Shown here: piece after piece, positions 1 through 8,546 of the stretch | How the letters are laid out: each line of letters begins with the position of its first letter | Numbering within the stretch: the first letter of the stretch is position 1 | From: Thalassovita mediterranea | GTDB lineage: Bacteria; Pseudomonadota; Alphaproteobacteria; Caulobacterales; Hyphomonadaceae | Assembly (NCBI GenBank): GCA_019448215.1 | Contig: CP080408.1 | Coordinates: 1,736,001-1,800,000, forward strand | Direction: 5' to 3' | Length of the DNA: 64,000 nucleotides | Translations under genes and position numbers: made by a program | Notes under the pieces: generated by a model | What the model was told of the DNA's origin: nothing | Seen by the model: the letters and a program-made list of their open reading frames with translations, nothing else | Databases searched by the model: none

Positions 1-333
1 GCAGGCATGCACGGTCGTGCGGTTGAAGTCGTGCATTTCGCGCGCGGCATCTGCCTCCTCACGAAGGTCACTCATCATCTCGCCAGGAGCGAGCTCAACG
101 ACGCCGCATGTCTTCTCCAGCCCGGCAGACCGAAAGCAGTAGCGCGCATTGATCGGCTTCTCGCAGGCATTGGTGTAAGGGCCGGTATTCCCATCACGCG
201 AAAGGCAGTCATTGGCGCCTGCATGCGCGGAGGGATTGGTGAAGCGCGACAGGACGTTGGCGCTTATCGTGACCAGTACGACAACCAGGACGATGCGCAG
301 CCAGTTCGGTACTTTCGAGAGCAACTTTTTCAT
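1..333 (-). CDS. membrane-anchored hypothetical protein, partial (C-terminus beyond window)
   Basis: The frame opens at an ATG (333-331) and runs off the left edge without a stop, giving at least 111 codons. The start overlaps the stop of the upstream minus-strand gene as ATGA, so translation is probably coupled. The product has a short basic N-terminus, one hydrophobic segment at about residues 8-24 and a cysteine-containing extracytoplasmic part. The pattern NDCL, NACEKPINARYC and a later C-G resembles its upstream neighbour, so the two look like tandem paralogues. I do not recognise the family. Confidence 0.7.
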   Translation of the reverse strand, partial: MKKLLSKVPNWLRIVLVVVLVTISANVLSRFTNPSAHAGANDCLSRDGNTGPYTNACEKPINARYCFRSAGLEKTCGVVELAPGEMMSDLREEADAAREMHDFNRTTVHAC

Positions 334-758
334 TGGCGTGTTTCCCCCTCTGGCAGGCAGCCCTGTTTCATCCGCTTTGTATTCATATCCTCGACCATGC
401 CGGGCATGTAAGGCAGCTTGCAGGCATAGGTTTCCACTCTGAGCAGCCCGCTGAGACGCGCGAGATCGGCTTCGATCTCGGCCCGCTCGAAACCCTCATC
501 AGGCTCCAGCCGTTTTGTCTTGCAGATGTCGTCTGCTGTCCTTGAATAGAGACAGAGCTCAGCGTTGATCGGGAAGATGCAGGTATTCTGGAGCGGCGGT
601 TCGGCGTTCATGATCGGGCCGAGGCAATGGTTCACCTGCCCAAGCCGGTGTGGCTGGAAGATGAGGGTGGATATATAGCCGACGAGGAGCAGACCAAAGA
701 AAGCCCCGATCGCCCAGAGGCAACCTGGCTGCTTTGCATGTTTCTGCATATCAGGCAT
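330..758 (-). CDS. membrane-anchored hypothetical protein, paralogue of the next gene
   Basis: A 142-residue protein with one membrane segment at about residues 14-32 and the bulk predicted outside the cytoplasm. The signature NHCL, NTCIFPINAELCLYS and a further Cys matches the downstream partial gene in Cys spacing and in the PINA core. The start at 758 is followed four codons later by a second ATG (749), so the exact N-terminus is uncertain. A GAGGAG lies about 18 nt upstream of the first ATG. The stop overlaps the next ATG by 4 nt. Function is unknown; paired cysteines would suit disulfide-stabilised domains. Confidence 0.7.
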   Translation of the reverse strand: MPDMQKHAKQPGCLWAIGAFFGLLLVGYISTLIFQPHRLGQVNHCLGPIMNAEPPLQNTCIFPINAELCLYSRTADDICKTKRLEPDEGFERAEIEADLARLSGLLRVETYACKLPYMPGMVEDMNTKRMKQGCLPEGETRQ

Positions 759-823
759 CGAAGATCACCCTGCTCCTCACGGCTCCTACCAGCATTTTGC
801 CGAAAGCACAGCGGAAAGGGCCA

Positions 824-855
824 AAAGAAAAGCCCCGGCCATGTGACCGGGGCTT
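824..855 (-). terminator. rho-independent terminator of icd
   Basis: Perfect 9-bp inverted repeat (AAGCCCCGG at 830-838, CCGGGGCTT at 847-855) with an 8-nt loop. Read on the minus strand it is followed by TTTCTTTT, so it ends the icd transcript just after its stop codon. Confidence 0.85.
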
Positions 856-883
856 CGCAATGTGGTGATGGGGCGCTAGCGCC

Positions 884-2095
884 TTATGCCATCTTCTTTT
901 CGAGGTTCTCAGCCACGGCCTCGAGGAAGCCTTCGGTGGTGAGCCAGTCCTGATCTGGACCGATGAGAAGCGCGAGGTCTTTGGTCATCTTGCCGCTTTC
1001 AACGGTTTCGACGACGACCTGCTCGAGGTCTTCAGCGAACTTGGTGACCTCAGGCGTGTTGTCGAGACGGCCACGGTGGGCAAGGCCACGGGTCCAGGCG
1101 TAGATCGACGCGATCGAGTTGGTCGAGGTCGCTTCGCCCTTCTGGTGGTTGCGGTAGTGACGGGTCACCGTGCCGTGTGCGGCTTCAGCTTCGACCGTCT
1201 TGCCATCTGGCGACATCAGAACAGAGGTCATGAGGCCAAGCGAACCGAAGCCCTGGGCAACGGTGTCGGACTGGACATCGCCGTCATAGTTCTTACAGGC
1301 CCAGACATAGCCGCCGGACCATTTCATGGCTGCTGCAACCATGTCGTCGATGAGGCGGTGCTCATAGGTGCCACCGAACTCAGCGAAGGCATCGGCGAAC
1401 TCATTGTCGAACACTTCCTGGAACAGGTCCTTGAAGCGGCCATCATAGGCTTTCAGGATGGTGTTCTTGGTCGACAGGTAAACAGGCCACTTGCGCGACA
1501 GGCCGAAGTTGAACGAGGCACGTGCGAAGTCGCGGATCGACTCGTCGAGGTTGTACATGCCCATGGCGATACCGGAGGACGGCGCGTCGAACACTTCGTG
1601 CTCGATGACGGTGCCGTCCGAGCCTTCGAACTTCATCGTCAGCTTGCCCTTGCCAGGGAATTTGAAGTCGGTTGCGCGGTACTGGTCGCCGAAAGCATGA
1701 CGGCCGATGACGATTGGCTGGGTCCAGCCTGGCACCAGACGTGGCACGTTGGAAATCACGATTGGCTCACGGAAGACGACGCCGCCGAGGATGTTGCGGA
1801 TCGTGCCGTTTGGCGAACGCCACATCTTCTTCAGGCCGAATTCCTCAACGCGGGCTTCGTCTGGCGTGATGGTCGCACATTTGACGCCAACGCCATGTTC
1901 CTTGATGGCGTTTGCCGCGTCGATCGTGATCTGGTCATCGGTCGCGTCGCGGGCTTCGATGCCGAGGTCGAAATATTTGAGATCGATATCGAGGTAGGGG
2001 TGGATGAGGCGGTCCTTGATCATCTGCCAGATGATGCGGGTCATCTCATCGCCGTCGAGCTCGACGACCGGATTCTTGACCTTGATCTTTGCCAT
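884..2095 (-). CDS. icd: NADP-dependent isocitrate dehydrogenase (type II)
   Basis: 403 residues, the usual length for the dimeric eukaryote-like (type II) enzyme common in alphaproteobacteria. It oxidatively decarboxylates isocitrate to 2-oxoglutarate in the TCA cycle, making NADPH. The N-terminus ([19 protein letters not shown]), the substrate-binding [12 protein letters not shown] at about residues 94-105, and the metal/coenzyme stretch DDMVA...[13 protein letters not shown] are all present. An AGGAC precedes the ATG by about 11 nt, and a strong terminator follows. It is divergent from the secreted-protein gene at 2202 across roughly 100 nt. The assignment is firm. Confidence 0.97.
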   Translation of the reverse strand: MAKIKVKNPVVELDGDEMTRIIWQMIKDRLIHPYLDIDLKYFDLGIEARDATDDQITIDAANAIKEHGVGVKCATITPDEARVEEFGLKKMWRSPNGTIRNILGGVVFREPIVISNVPRLVPGWTQPIVIGRHAFGDQYRATDFKFPGKGKLTMKFEGSDGTVIEHEVFDAPSSGIAMGMYNLDESIRDFARASFNFGLSRKWPVYLSTKNTILKAYDGRFKDLFQEVFDNEFADAFAEFGGTYEHRLIDDMVAAAMKWSGGYVWACKNYDGDVQSDTVAQGFGSLGLMTSVLMSPDGKTVEAEAAHGTVTRHYRNHQKGEATSTNSIASIYAWTRGLAHRGRLDNTPEVTKFAEDLEQVVVETVESGKMTKDLALLIGPDQDWLTTEGFLEAVAENLEKKMA

Positions 2096-2201
2096 CGTGT
2101 GAAAGTCCTCTTAGTTGCACTGTATCCCGGGCGGCTATAGCAGAAGGGGTCGAATGGTCAAAAGCGGTATTCGCGCCTGCAACAGCTGATTGAGCGTACC
2201 C

Positions 2202-3641
2202 ATGAAACTCACCCGACTAAGTCTTGCCGCCGCGCTGAGCCTTTGCGTGCTCGCCGTGCCTTCAAATGCGCAGTCACGACAGGCCGACAGGGACGCTTCA
2301 GCGGCCAGTGTCACGGTCGGTCCGAGAGACGATGGCAACTGGTTTGTCCGTTACAGCTTCGATGCGCCGCAGCCTGTCTATGCACTCGCGCATTCGCAGA
2401 CGGGCTACCGGTCCGCGACCTGGTCGCCTGAGACCGAAGGTGTCCGCCTTGGACGGCTGGATGGCATCGATGTGATCGTCATGGATGAACCAGTCGATGA
2501 GATCGAGTTCAGCATCATCCCCCTGACCGGGCAGCTGCCGAATGACCCGACGCCGTTTGTCACGTTTGCTGGTGGCGGCATCGCCGTGCACGACGCGCAG
2601 TTCGAACTTATCGGGTTCAAGGATATCGAAAGCGTCGAAGCGTTGGACGGCGATCTGAGTGCCCTGTCATCTGACGTGCTGCCGATGACCCTCACAGTCG
2701 AAGCGGAAGGGCCGGTCCTGACCAGCGAAGATGTGTCAGAAGACACGTTGAGCGCCCGTGTGCAGGACCAGTACATCTATATAGGGGACGGCGAGTATGA
2801 GGCTCATGACGGATTGTCGTTCCTCGCAGACCCTTACCTTCCGGAATGGCTGTCTTCGAGCTTGCCGGGCGCCATTGAAGGGTTTCTCGCTACGCTGGAA
2901 ACCAGTTGGGACGCTGAGCTGGAGCGCGATATTTCGGTAATCGTGGCCTATAAAGGCGCGCAGGCGCGCGGGCTTTCGGTTGAGGGGAGCGTGCTGGACA
3001 GCCAGATCATGCTGGAGCTTGGCGGGCAGGGCTTCTCCAATCGCAATAGCGATGCACTTGCCTATCTGCACTGGTATACGATCCGCGAACTCGTCAGCTT
3101 GTTCCAGACCCGGAACGGTGTTGTCCTTGGCGGTCCAGAAGCTGCCTGGATCCATGACGGCTTTGCCAATTCCATCGCCTACCAGCTGATCGCATCAAAG
3201 ATGGAGGCGCCGGAAGGCTTCCTGTCGTCCGTCTATCAGAATGCATTCGAGGACTGCGTCACGACCCTTGAGGGCGGTTCGCTGGAGACGGCGGTTGAGC
3301 GCGGCGCGACAAGCGGGCCCTTCGCCTGCGGCGATTTTATTGCCTTGGCGACAGATGGTTATCTGAAGCAGCGCAACCTGTTCGGGTTCTGGGACGGGCT
3401 TAGCGATTGGGCATCCCGCAGTTCTGACCGTGTCATCGATAAGCAAGTCTATTTCACGTCGCTGCAGCTGATGGGCGCGACACCGGGGCAGCGTGAACGC
3501 ATACGCGCCATCGTTGAAGATGAGCTGAGCCAGCCGCGCCGGGCGCTGCGCGAGCTTCTGCAGGATGCAGGTCTCCAGCCGCAATTTACTGCCAATGGCC
3601 AGTTCCGTTCGATGGGCTGGCCGGACTATTCAGGCGAATGA
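2202..3641 (+). CDS. secreted protein, possible degenerate gluzincin-like peptidase fold
   Basis: 479 residues from ATG 2202. An in-frame TTG at 2190 is possible, but the ATG gives a clean signal peptide (MKLTRLSLAAALSLCVLAVP, cleavage after SNA). The N-terminal two fifths look like a beta domain. Around residues 285-330 the text TIRELVSLFQ followed by WIHDGFANSIAYQ resembles the HExxH helix and downstream glutamate helix of M1/M61-type metallopeptidases, but the two zinc histidines are absent and an Asp replaces the usual Glu. It would then be a non-catalytic relative. That is inference from motif shape, and no family was recognised outright. Confidence 0.75.
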   Translation: MKLTRLSLAAALSLCVLAVPSNAQSRQADRDASAASVTVGPRDDGNWFVRYSFDAPQPVYALAHSQTGYRSATWSPETEGVRLGRLDGIDVIVMDEPVDEIEFSIIPLTGQLPNDPTPFVTFAGGGIAVHDAQFELIGFKDIESVEALDGDLSALSSDVLPMTLTVEAEGPVLTSEDVSEDTLSARVQDQYIYIGDGEYEAHDGLSFLADPYLPEWLSSSLPGAIEGFLATLETSWDAELERDISVIVAYKGAQARGLSVEGSVLDSQIMLELGGQGFSNRNSDALAYLHWYTIRELVSLFQTRNGVVLGGPEAAWIHDGFANSIAYQLIASKMEAPEGFLSSVYQNAFEDCVTTLEGGSLETAVERGATSGPFACGDFIALATDGYLKQRNLFGFWDGLSDWASRSSDRVIDKQVYFTSLQLMGATPGQRERIRAIVEDELSQPRRALRELLQDAGLQPQFTANGQFRSMGWPDYSGE

Positions 3642-3668
3642 CCGAAAAATAACTTTAAGTACGTGGTT

Positions 3669-3691
3669 ACCCTTTGGGTTGATTTTTTTTT
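3669..3691 (+). terminator. possible weak terminator
   Basis: A short ACCC-TTT-GGGT hairpin is followed by GA and nine T residues, about 30 nt after the stop of the gene ending at 3641. The stem has only four base pairs, so the T tract is the stronger part of the signal. Confidence 0.35.
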
Positions 3692-3734
3692 CCCTGTCAT
3701 GAAAGCCTATGGGCTTAACTGAAAGGGGAGGAAG

Positions 3735-4136
3735 ATGGTGAAGGAAATAATCGGAGCGTCCGCATTCTGTGTCGCTACATTCTGTGGAGCCGCCTTTGGA
3801 CAAAGTACGACAGGAGGCAGTGTCGGACTAACCGAAAGCGGATTTGCGTGTTTCGGACTTCAGTGCCCAGATGACCCATACTATGATAGTGCCATACCAA
3901 CGATGCCGAATGGAATGTCGACTTGGGGCACTTATGGTGACTGGCGGGGCCTGACGGCAGGTTTCCATATGCCGCCGGAGCATACAGTTCAGCAATGCCA
4001 CAATCACTGTTTCGACCATGCCCGGGCCGCGCAAAGCGATTGTCTTGGGAATGGTGGAACTGATGGCCCGTGCAACTCTGTTTTTCAATCGACCCTGAAT
4101 TCCTGTTCGACCCAGTGTATTGATAACGACCATTAG
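3735..4136 (+). CDS. small cysteine-rich secreted protein
   Basis: 133 residues starting at an ATG preceded by AAGGGGAGGAAG, an excellent ribosome binding site. Residues 1-22 form a signal peptide ending AAFG. The mature part carries a CxxxxC pair near the start, a CHNHC motif, and further cysteines up to CSTQC at the C-terminus, so an oxidised, disulfide-bonded fold outside the cytoplasm is likely. The base composition is less GC-rich than in neighbouring genes, which could mean recent acquisition. No family is recognised. Confidence 0.65.
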   Translation: MVKEIIGASAFCVATFCGAAFGQSTTGGSVGLTESGFACFGLQCPDDPYYDSAIPTMPNGMSTWGTYGDWRGLTAGFHMPPEHTVQQCHNHCFDHARAAQSDCLGNGGTDGPCNSVFQSTLNSCSTQCIDNDH

Positions 4137-4207
4137 GGCCATGGCCGGGTGCGAAATGCGGCTTGGTGCTTGCTCCTGAAAAGCCTGCGCGGCATAGGCT
4201 TTCGCTT

Positions 4208-4954
4208 ATGTCCACTAGGCCAATCATAATTCTCGCAGAGCCGCAGCTTGGCGAAAACATCGGCTCTACCGCTCGCGCCATGCTGAATTTCGGGCTGACC
4301 GAACTTCGCATTGCGGCGCCGCGCGATGGCTGGCCCAACCCGGCGGCTGAACCGATGTCAGCAGGCGCGTTTGAGGCAGGCGTCGAAGTCTCTGTTTTCG
4401 ACAGCGTTGAGGACGCCTGCGCCGATCTAGGCTACTTGATCGCGGCCACAGCCCGGCCGCGCGGTATGGAAAAGCCTGTGGTTACGGCGGCAGGCGCCGT
4501 GGGGCTCGTCCGCCAGCAGTCTCTGAAAACCGGCATCATGTTCGGCAATGAGGCGCAAGGCCTCCACAATGACCATGTCGCGCTCAGCGATGCGATCATG
4601 ACCTATCCGGTCAACAAGGCTTTCGCCTCTCTCAACCTGTCTCAGGCTGTCATTGTATTCGCTCATGCCTGGGGTGATGCGCTTGGTCAGGAAGGCCGCT
4701 TTGAGGGTGCCGAGGCAGGGGTCAGCGACGTTGCCAGCCGCGCCGAGCTGATCGGCATGTTCGAGCATTTCGAATATGAGCTGGAGCGCGCGGGCTATTT
4801 CTATCCGCCGGACAAGACGCCGCTCATGACCCGGAATCTACGCAACGCGTTCATTCGCGGTCAGTGGACCAGTCAGGAAGTGCGGACATTCAGGGGTGCG
4901 GTGAAGGCGCTTGCCATCGGCCGTGGCAAGGCGAGGATCAAGCGCGAGGACTAG
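4208..4954 (+). CDS. trmJ: tRNA/rRNA 2'-O-methyltransferase, SpoU superfamily (TrmJ-like)
   Basis: 248 residues from ATG 4208; an upstream TTG would add an unlikely leader. The N-terminal motif PQLGENIGSTARAMLNFGL and later MFGNEAQGLHNDH and NLSQAV are the three SpoU/TrmD-knot motifs that bind S-adenosylmethionine. Length and the motif order match TrmJ, which methylates the ribose of nucleotide 32 of some tRNAs. The C-terminal helical part is typical of TrmJ. The stop codon overlaps the stop of the convergent gene by 4 nt. Specificity (TrmJ versus another SpoU enzyme) is inferred from family resemblance. Confidence 0.87.
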   Translation: MSTRPIIILAEPQLGENIGSTARAMLNFGLTELRIAAPRDGWPNPAAEPMSAGAFEAGVEVSVFDSVEDACADLGYLIAATARPRGMEKPVVTAAGAVGLVRQQSLKTGIMFGNEAQGLHNDHVALSDAIMTYPVNKAFASLNLSQAVIVFAHAWGDALGQEGRFEGAEAGVSDVASRAELIGMFEHFEYELERAGYFYPPDKTPLMTRNLRNAFIRGQWTSQEVRTFRGAVKALAIGRGKARIKRED

Positions 4955-5394
4955 TTCTCGTTTCCGCGCGCGCTTTCGGGAAGGTTCGCCTGCACAAGCG
5001 CATTGGCGAGCCGCTCACCCGTTGAAGCATAAACCCGCTCGGCCGAAACGGCGCTGTCGTCGCAGGAGTTCCTGCGCGCGGCCTCGGCCGAATAGGCGGT
5101 GTTAAAGGCGTCGACCATCGAGGTGCGCAGACGGCCCTGGTAGGGCGCTTCGAGGCTCAGCAGATCCTGCATATAGCTGCGCCAGTACTGGTCATTGCGG
5201 CCATTACACAGCACGCGCAGAGCGTGGGCAGAGCCAAGCGTCGAAGAGAGGGCCACGACGTCGCGCAGATAGTCCTGGCTTCGGACATCTGCGTACTCTC
5301 CCTCGGCCTGATACTGGCCATGGGCGGCTTGGACTGGCAGAAAGGCCACTCCAAGCAGGCACGGGAGCGCGATTTGTACGATCTTCTTATACAT
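4951..5394 (-). CDS. TIGR02301 family secreted protein
   Basis: 147 residues from ATG 5394, which follows GGGAGAAGG. Residues 1-25 are a signal peptide (MYKKIVQIALPCLLGVAFLP). The body contains LGSAHALRVLC, QYWRSYMQDLLSLEAP and AFNTAYSAEA, which I recognise as the conserved core of the alphaproteobacterial family TIGR02301 of unknown function, with its two conserved cysteines. The gene is convergent with trmJ, and the two stop codons overlap. Confidence 0.8.
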   Translation of the reverse strand: MYKKIVQIALPCLLGVAFLPVQAAHGQYQAEGEYADVRSQDYLRDVVALSSTLGSAHALRVLCNGRNDQYWRSYMQDLLSLEAPYQGRLRTSMVDAFNTAYSAEAARRNSCDDSAVSAERVYASTGERLANALVQANLPESARGNEN

Positions 5395-5517
5395 GAAAGA
5401 ACCTTCTCCCGGCTGGAGGCGCGTCTCAAGCCGCTGGCTGAACAAATAGCGCCCCACACCTTAAACGATAGTTCGCAATTCAGGCGGCCATGGGGCAGCG
5501 AAGGGACCAAAGGTGTT

Positions 5518-6378
5518 ATTGTCTACGGCAATACGGATGCCTTTTTCAGCCCGGCGGTGCGTGACTTCGTGAAAGCCGTCTATTCCGCAGAGCGCCTTGC
5601 CTGGTTCCAGTCGGTCGCCGCAGGTCTCGATAATGAGTTTCTCCAGACGGTGGGTCAGAAGGCCGAGATCTACACCGTCAGCCATGTACAAGCCCACGCC
5701 ATCGCTGAATGGGTGCTCTGGGCCGCTTTCGACTTCTTTGGCGAAGGCGCTGCGCGCAGACGTGCTCAGGCAGAGCGAAACTGGCAGAAAGTCCCTTTTC
5801 GTGAAGTCGGCGAGACGAGATGGCTGATCTATGGTTTCGGCCATATCGGTGAGAATGTCGGTCGCAGGCTGAAAGCCCTTGGCGCGCATGTCACCGGGGT
5901 GCGCCGCTCCAGCGCGGTCTCTCCATTCGCCGATCACATGCTGCATCCAGATCAGCTGACGCCGGAAGACATAGGCCTTGCCGACGCTGTGCTTCTCTGC
6001 TGCCCGCTTACAACAGCCACGGAGAATTTGGCGAATGCTGCTTTCTTCTCTGCCATGTCTCCTGGCAGCCTGTTCCTCAATGTCGGGCGAGGACCACTGG
6101 TCGACGAAGCCGCGTTGATGGCGGCGCTGGATCAGGGTCGTCCTGCACACGCGGCGCTCGATGTTGCCCGTCAGGAGCCGCTTCCGGCTGACAGCGCGCT
6201 CTGGAAGCATCCGTCCATTACGCTCACGCCGCATACGGCGCCTACAACTGAAGGCACCGAGCGCCGCAATGACGAGCAGTTTCTTGAAAACCTGTCGAGT
6301 TTCCTGGCGGGACAGCCTTTACGTCACGAGGTCGATGCAGATGCGTTTAATGCGCAGGCAAGCGTGTTCGGTACGTGA
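5518..6378 (+). CDS. D-isomer-specific 2-hydroxyacid dehydrogenase
   Basis: Reduces 2-keto acids or oxidises D-2-hydroxy acids with NAD(P)H. The Rossmann motif GFGHIGENVGRRLKALG is followed by the catalytic set: Arg in NVGRGPLVDEAAL, Glu in ARQEPLP, and His in TPHTAPTTE. The first beta strand VIVYGNTDAF sits at the very start of the conserved part. No ATG, GTG or TTG lies in frame between the divergent gene's start (5394) and this strand. I set the start at ATT 5518, which has AAAGG just upstream, but a CTG start or an overlapping upstream ATG (5320) are alternatives. The substrate cannot be told from sequence. Confidence 0.8.
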   Translation: MVYGNTDAFFSPAVRDFVKAVYSAERLAWFQSVAAGLDNEFLQTVGQKAEIYTVSHVQAHAIAEWVLWAAFDFFGEGAARRRAQAERNWQKVPFREVGETRWLIYGFGHIGENVGRRLKALGAHVTGVRRSSAVSPFADHMLHPDQLTPEDIGLADAVLLCCPLTTATENLANAAFFSAMSPGSLFLNVGRGPLVDEAALMAALDQGRPAHAALDVARQEPLPADSALWKHPSITLTPHTAPTTEGTERRNDEQFLENLSSFLAGQPLRHEVDADAFNAQASVFGT

Positions 6379-6415
6379 CTTTTACGATCTGGGGTGAGCG
6401 AGCAGCGGCCGGGTT

Positions 6416-6721
6416 CTAACGTTCGACGGTCCAGCCGCGTGCGGTGCGGTGGGCTTCCAGCGTGATACCGCTTTCGTCGGTTTCACCGCCAGCGTATTGC
6501 GGACGACGCGGTGCTGCCTTGCCTGTCGTGAGTTTGAGCAGCACGGCAACGGCTGCGATGAACAGGCCCGCGGCAGCAGTAATCACTGCAATGACACCGG
6601 CCATGAACACGATCGCGATCGCAAGCAGGCCCTTTAGCGTCCAGCGTGCCGCCTCTTTAAAGGCGTAAGCAATCCGGCTGAGGAACAGGTCTGCTGAAAT
6701 CGGGGTGCGTGCTGATGTCAT
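6416..6721 (-). CDS. small membrane protein, hypothetical
   Basis: 101 residues with AGGAGA correctly placed before the ATG. A cytoplasmic N-terminus of about 27 residues (ending FKEAARW) precedes one long hydrophobic stretch, residues 30-62, enough for two closely spaced membrane helices. A polar tail ending in AHRTARGWTVER follows. No known domain. It lies convergent to the dehydrogenase and upstream of nothing obviously related. Confidence 0.7.
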   Translation of the reverse strand: MTSARTPISADLFLSRIAYAFKEAARWTLKGLLAIAIVFMAGVIAVITAAAGLFIAAVAVLLKLTTGKAAPRRPQYAGGETDESGITLEAHRTARGWTVER

Positions 6722-6790
6722 GTGCGTGTCTCCTGCAGACGAATGTGAAGGCTGAAAGCGCCGGAATCAATCTCTCTGCGGCGGAAACCC

Positions 6791-7492
6791 TCAGTTTGCC
6801 GCAATCAGGCCTCTTTCTGCCCGAATGCGCGCATAGGCGCCCGTGATGGCGGCAGCCTTGTCATGGGCGGCGAGCTCAAACTCGCGTGGGGCGCCATTCC
6901 CGACGATCCGGTCGGGGTGGTTATCGGCCATGAGGCGGCGATAGGCGCGGCGAATATCATCGAAGGCGGCATCATGGGCGACGCCAAGGATATGATAGGG
7001 GTCGTCGCGGTCCGGCCCGAGATGGCTCGCCCGGATGCGCCGGAACGTCGTCTCGTCAAAGCCGAAGGCCTCTGAAACCGTACGCAGATACTCCATCTCA
7101 TCGCTGGTGACCGCGCCATCAGCGCCGGCGATCATGAACAGTCCGTCGAGGACACCTTCCAGAAGGCAGGGGCGCGCGGAGTATTTCTTGCCGATCTTGC
7201 GGGCATAGGCCTCGTATCCGCGCACCGTCTGCTGGGCGATGCGGAAGACGCGCCGGACCTGTGCTTCGTCTTCGGGCGAAGCGCGGAAGATGCGCGAGAA
7301 CATCATCACTTCGGCATCACTGACCCGGCCATCCGCCGCCGCCATCTTGGCGCTGAGACCGATCACCGCTGCGGTGAAGCCGACATCATTGGGATCAGGC
7401 GCGCAGGCCTGTTCGCTCCCGACCGGCTCTTCCGGCGTATCGGGATCGAAGAGGCGTTTTCCGCCATCGATGAGCAACTGCCAAAGGCTCAT
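6791..7492 (-). CDS. TerB / J-domain co-chaperone (DjlA-like, soluble)
   Basis: 233 residues. The N-terminal half is a TerB-like helical domain (GLSAKMAAADGRVSDAEV and a second MIAGADGAVTSDEM, each with an acidic turn). The C-terminal 65 residues are a DnaJ domain (YHILGVAHDAAFDDIRRAYRRL) with the HPD motif in ADNHPDR, the part that stimulates DnaK ATPase. E. coli DjlA adds an N-terminal membrane helix, absent here, so this is a cytosolic version. It acts as a DnaK partner of unknown client. Confidence 0.85.
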   Translation of the reverse strand: MSLWQLLIDGGKRLFDPDTPEEPVGSEQACAPDPNDVGFTAAVIGLSAKMAAADGRVSDAEVMMFSRIFRASPEDEAQVRRVFRIAQQTVRGYEAYARKIGKKYSARPCLLEGVLDGLFMIAGADGAVTSDEMEYLRTVSEAFGFDETTFRRIRASHLGPDRDDPYHILGVAHDAAFDDIRRAYRRLMADNHPDRIVGNGAPREFELAAHDKAAAITGAYARIRAERGLIAAN

Positions 7493-7586
7493 TAGACTGC
7501 CAGTATAATCGGATTGGGCCGTGGGGACAGGGACCTATACTCACAAATGGCAATAATAACCATTACGAGTTCGTGAGAATTCACTG

Positions 7587-8474
7587 CTATTCGCTGGTCT
7601 TCCCGCTGCTTTCACGTTGATCGACGGCGGCGCGCACGCTGGCAATTTCCTCGCGCAGCGACGTCAGCAGCTTCAGGATCTCGTCACGCTCTTCTTCGGC
7701 GTGCTCAACGTCTTCCTCGATATCTTCCAGAAGCTCGTCGGTTGCCGCTCTCTGCTCAGCGGCGAGAGCTTCGACAACAAGGGCGATGAACAAGTTCAGG
7801 ACGGCGAAGCTGGCGATGAAGATGAAGGTGACGAAGAACAGCCAGGCCCATGGATGGCCATCATCAATAACTTTCTGAACGACTTCAAACCGCCACCCGT
7901 CCATCGTCATGACCTGAAACAGCGAGAAAGCAGAGCTCGGCAGGTCGCCGAAAAGCTGCAGCACCTCTTCATTGTCGGTATTCCCGTACATGTTGGTCGC
8001 CATGACCGCGTAGACGTAGGTCAGCAGGGCCAGGACGGCGACGATGGCGCCCATACCCGGAAGGGCTTTCAAGAGCGCTTCGGTAATACGCTTCATCATT
8101 GGAACGACGTGAAGCAACCGTAGCACCCGCAAGACGCGCAGCGCCCTCAGCACCGAGAAGGCTTGGCTTCCCGGCGCAAGCGATATGCCGACGACGATGA
8201 AATCGAACCAGTTCCAGCCGGAGCGGAAGAAAAGAAGGCGATAGACGACGAGCTTCAGGAAAATCTCGACCGCGAAGATATAAGTGATCGCCCTGTCGAT
8301 GCCGTTGAGTGAGACGACGAGCGCTGGCGGTAAGTCTTCCTGATAGGTGAGGACACCCAGTACGATCGCGTTCAGGATGATCAGCGCCGTGATCAGGTTA
8401 CGAAACCAGATGCTTTCGATGGCTGCTTCCAGCCGCGATGTATGTGTCTCAAGATCGAGCGTAGCGCGCGCCAT
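7587..8474 (-). CDS. voltage-gated-type cation channel (single-domain, six-helix)
   Basis: 295 residues with six hydrophobic segments, the layout of homotetrameric bacterial NaV channels. S4 (residues 107-120) has arginines at every third position (R110, R113, R116, R119), the voltage-sensor signature. The pore loop reads FQVMTMDGW, so the selectivity filter is TMDGW (190-194) where bacterial sodium channels usually have TLESW. After S6 a long acidic then heptad-like coiled coil (about 235-290) should hold the tetramer together. It acts in the inner membrane; Na+ versus Ca2+ preference is open. Confidence 0.88.
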   Translation of the reverse strand: MARATLDLETHTSRLEAAIESIWFRNLITALIILNAIVLGVLTYQEDLPPALVVSLNGIDRAITYIFAVEIFLKLVVYRLLFFRSGWNWFDFIVVGISLAPGSQAFSVLRALRVLRVLRLLHVVPMMKRITEALLKALPGMGAIVAVLALLTYVYAVMATNMYGNTDNEEVLQLFGDLPSSAFSLFQVMTMDGWRFEVVQKVIDDGHPWAWLFFVTFIFIASFAVLNLFIALVVEALAAEQRAATDELLEDIEEDVEHAEEERDEILKLLTSLREEIASVRAAVDQRESSGKTSE

Positions 8475-8546
8475 CCTGTCCGTCCCCCATTCATGATGCC
8501 TGCTGGCGTCTTCGCCTGTCTATGTCGAAGCGGGCGCCAAGCGCAA

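Noticed and set aside
1076-2140. 354-codon open frame on the plus strand
   Set aside because: Antisense to icd, whose product is certain.
3775-4338. 187-codon open frame on the minus strand
   Set aside because: Covers the Cys-rich secreted protein gene and the trmJ start in antisense; the plus-strand genes have a better start signal and a family match.
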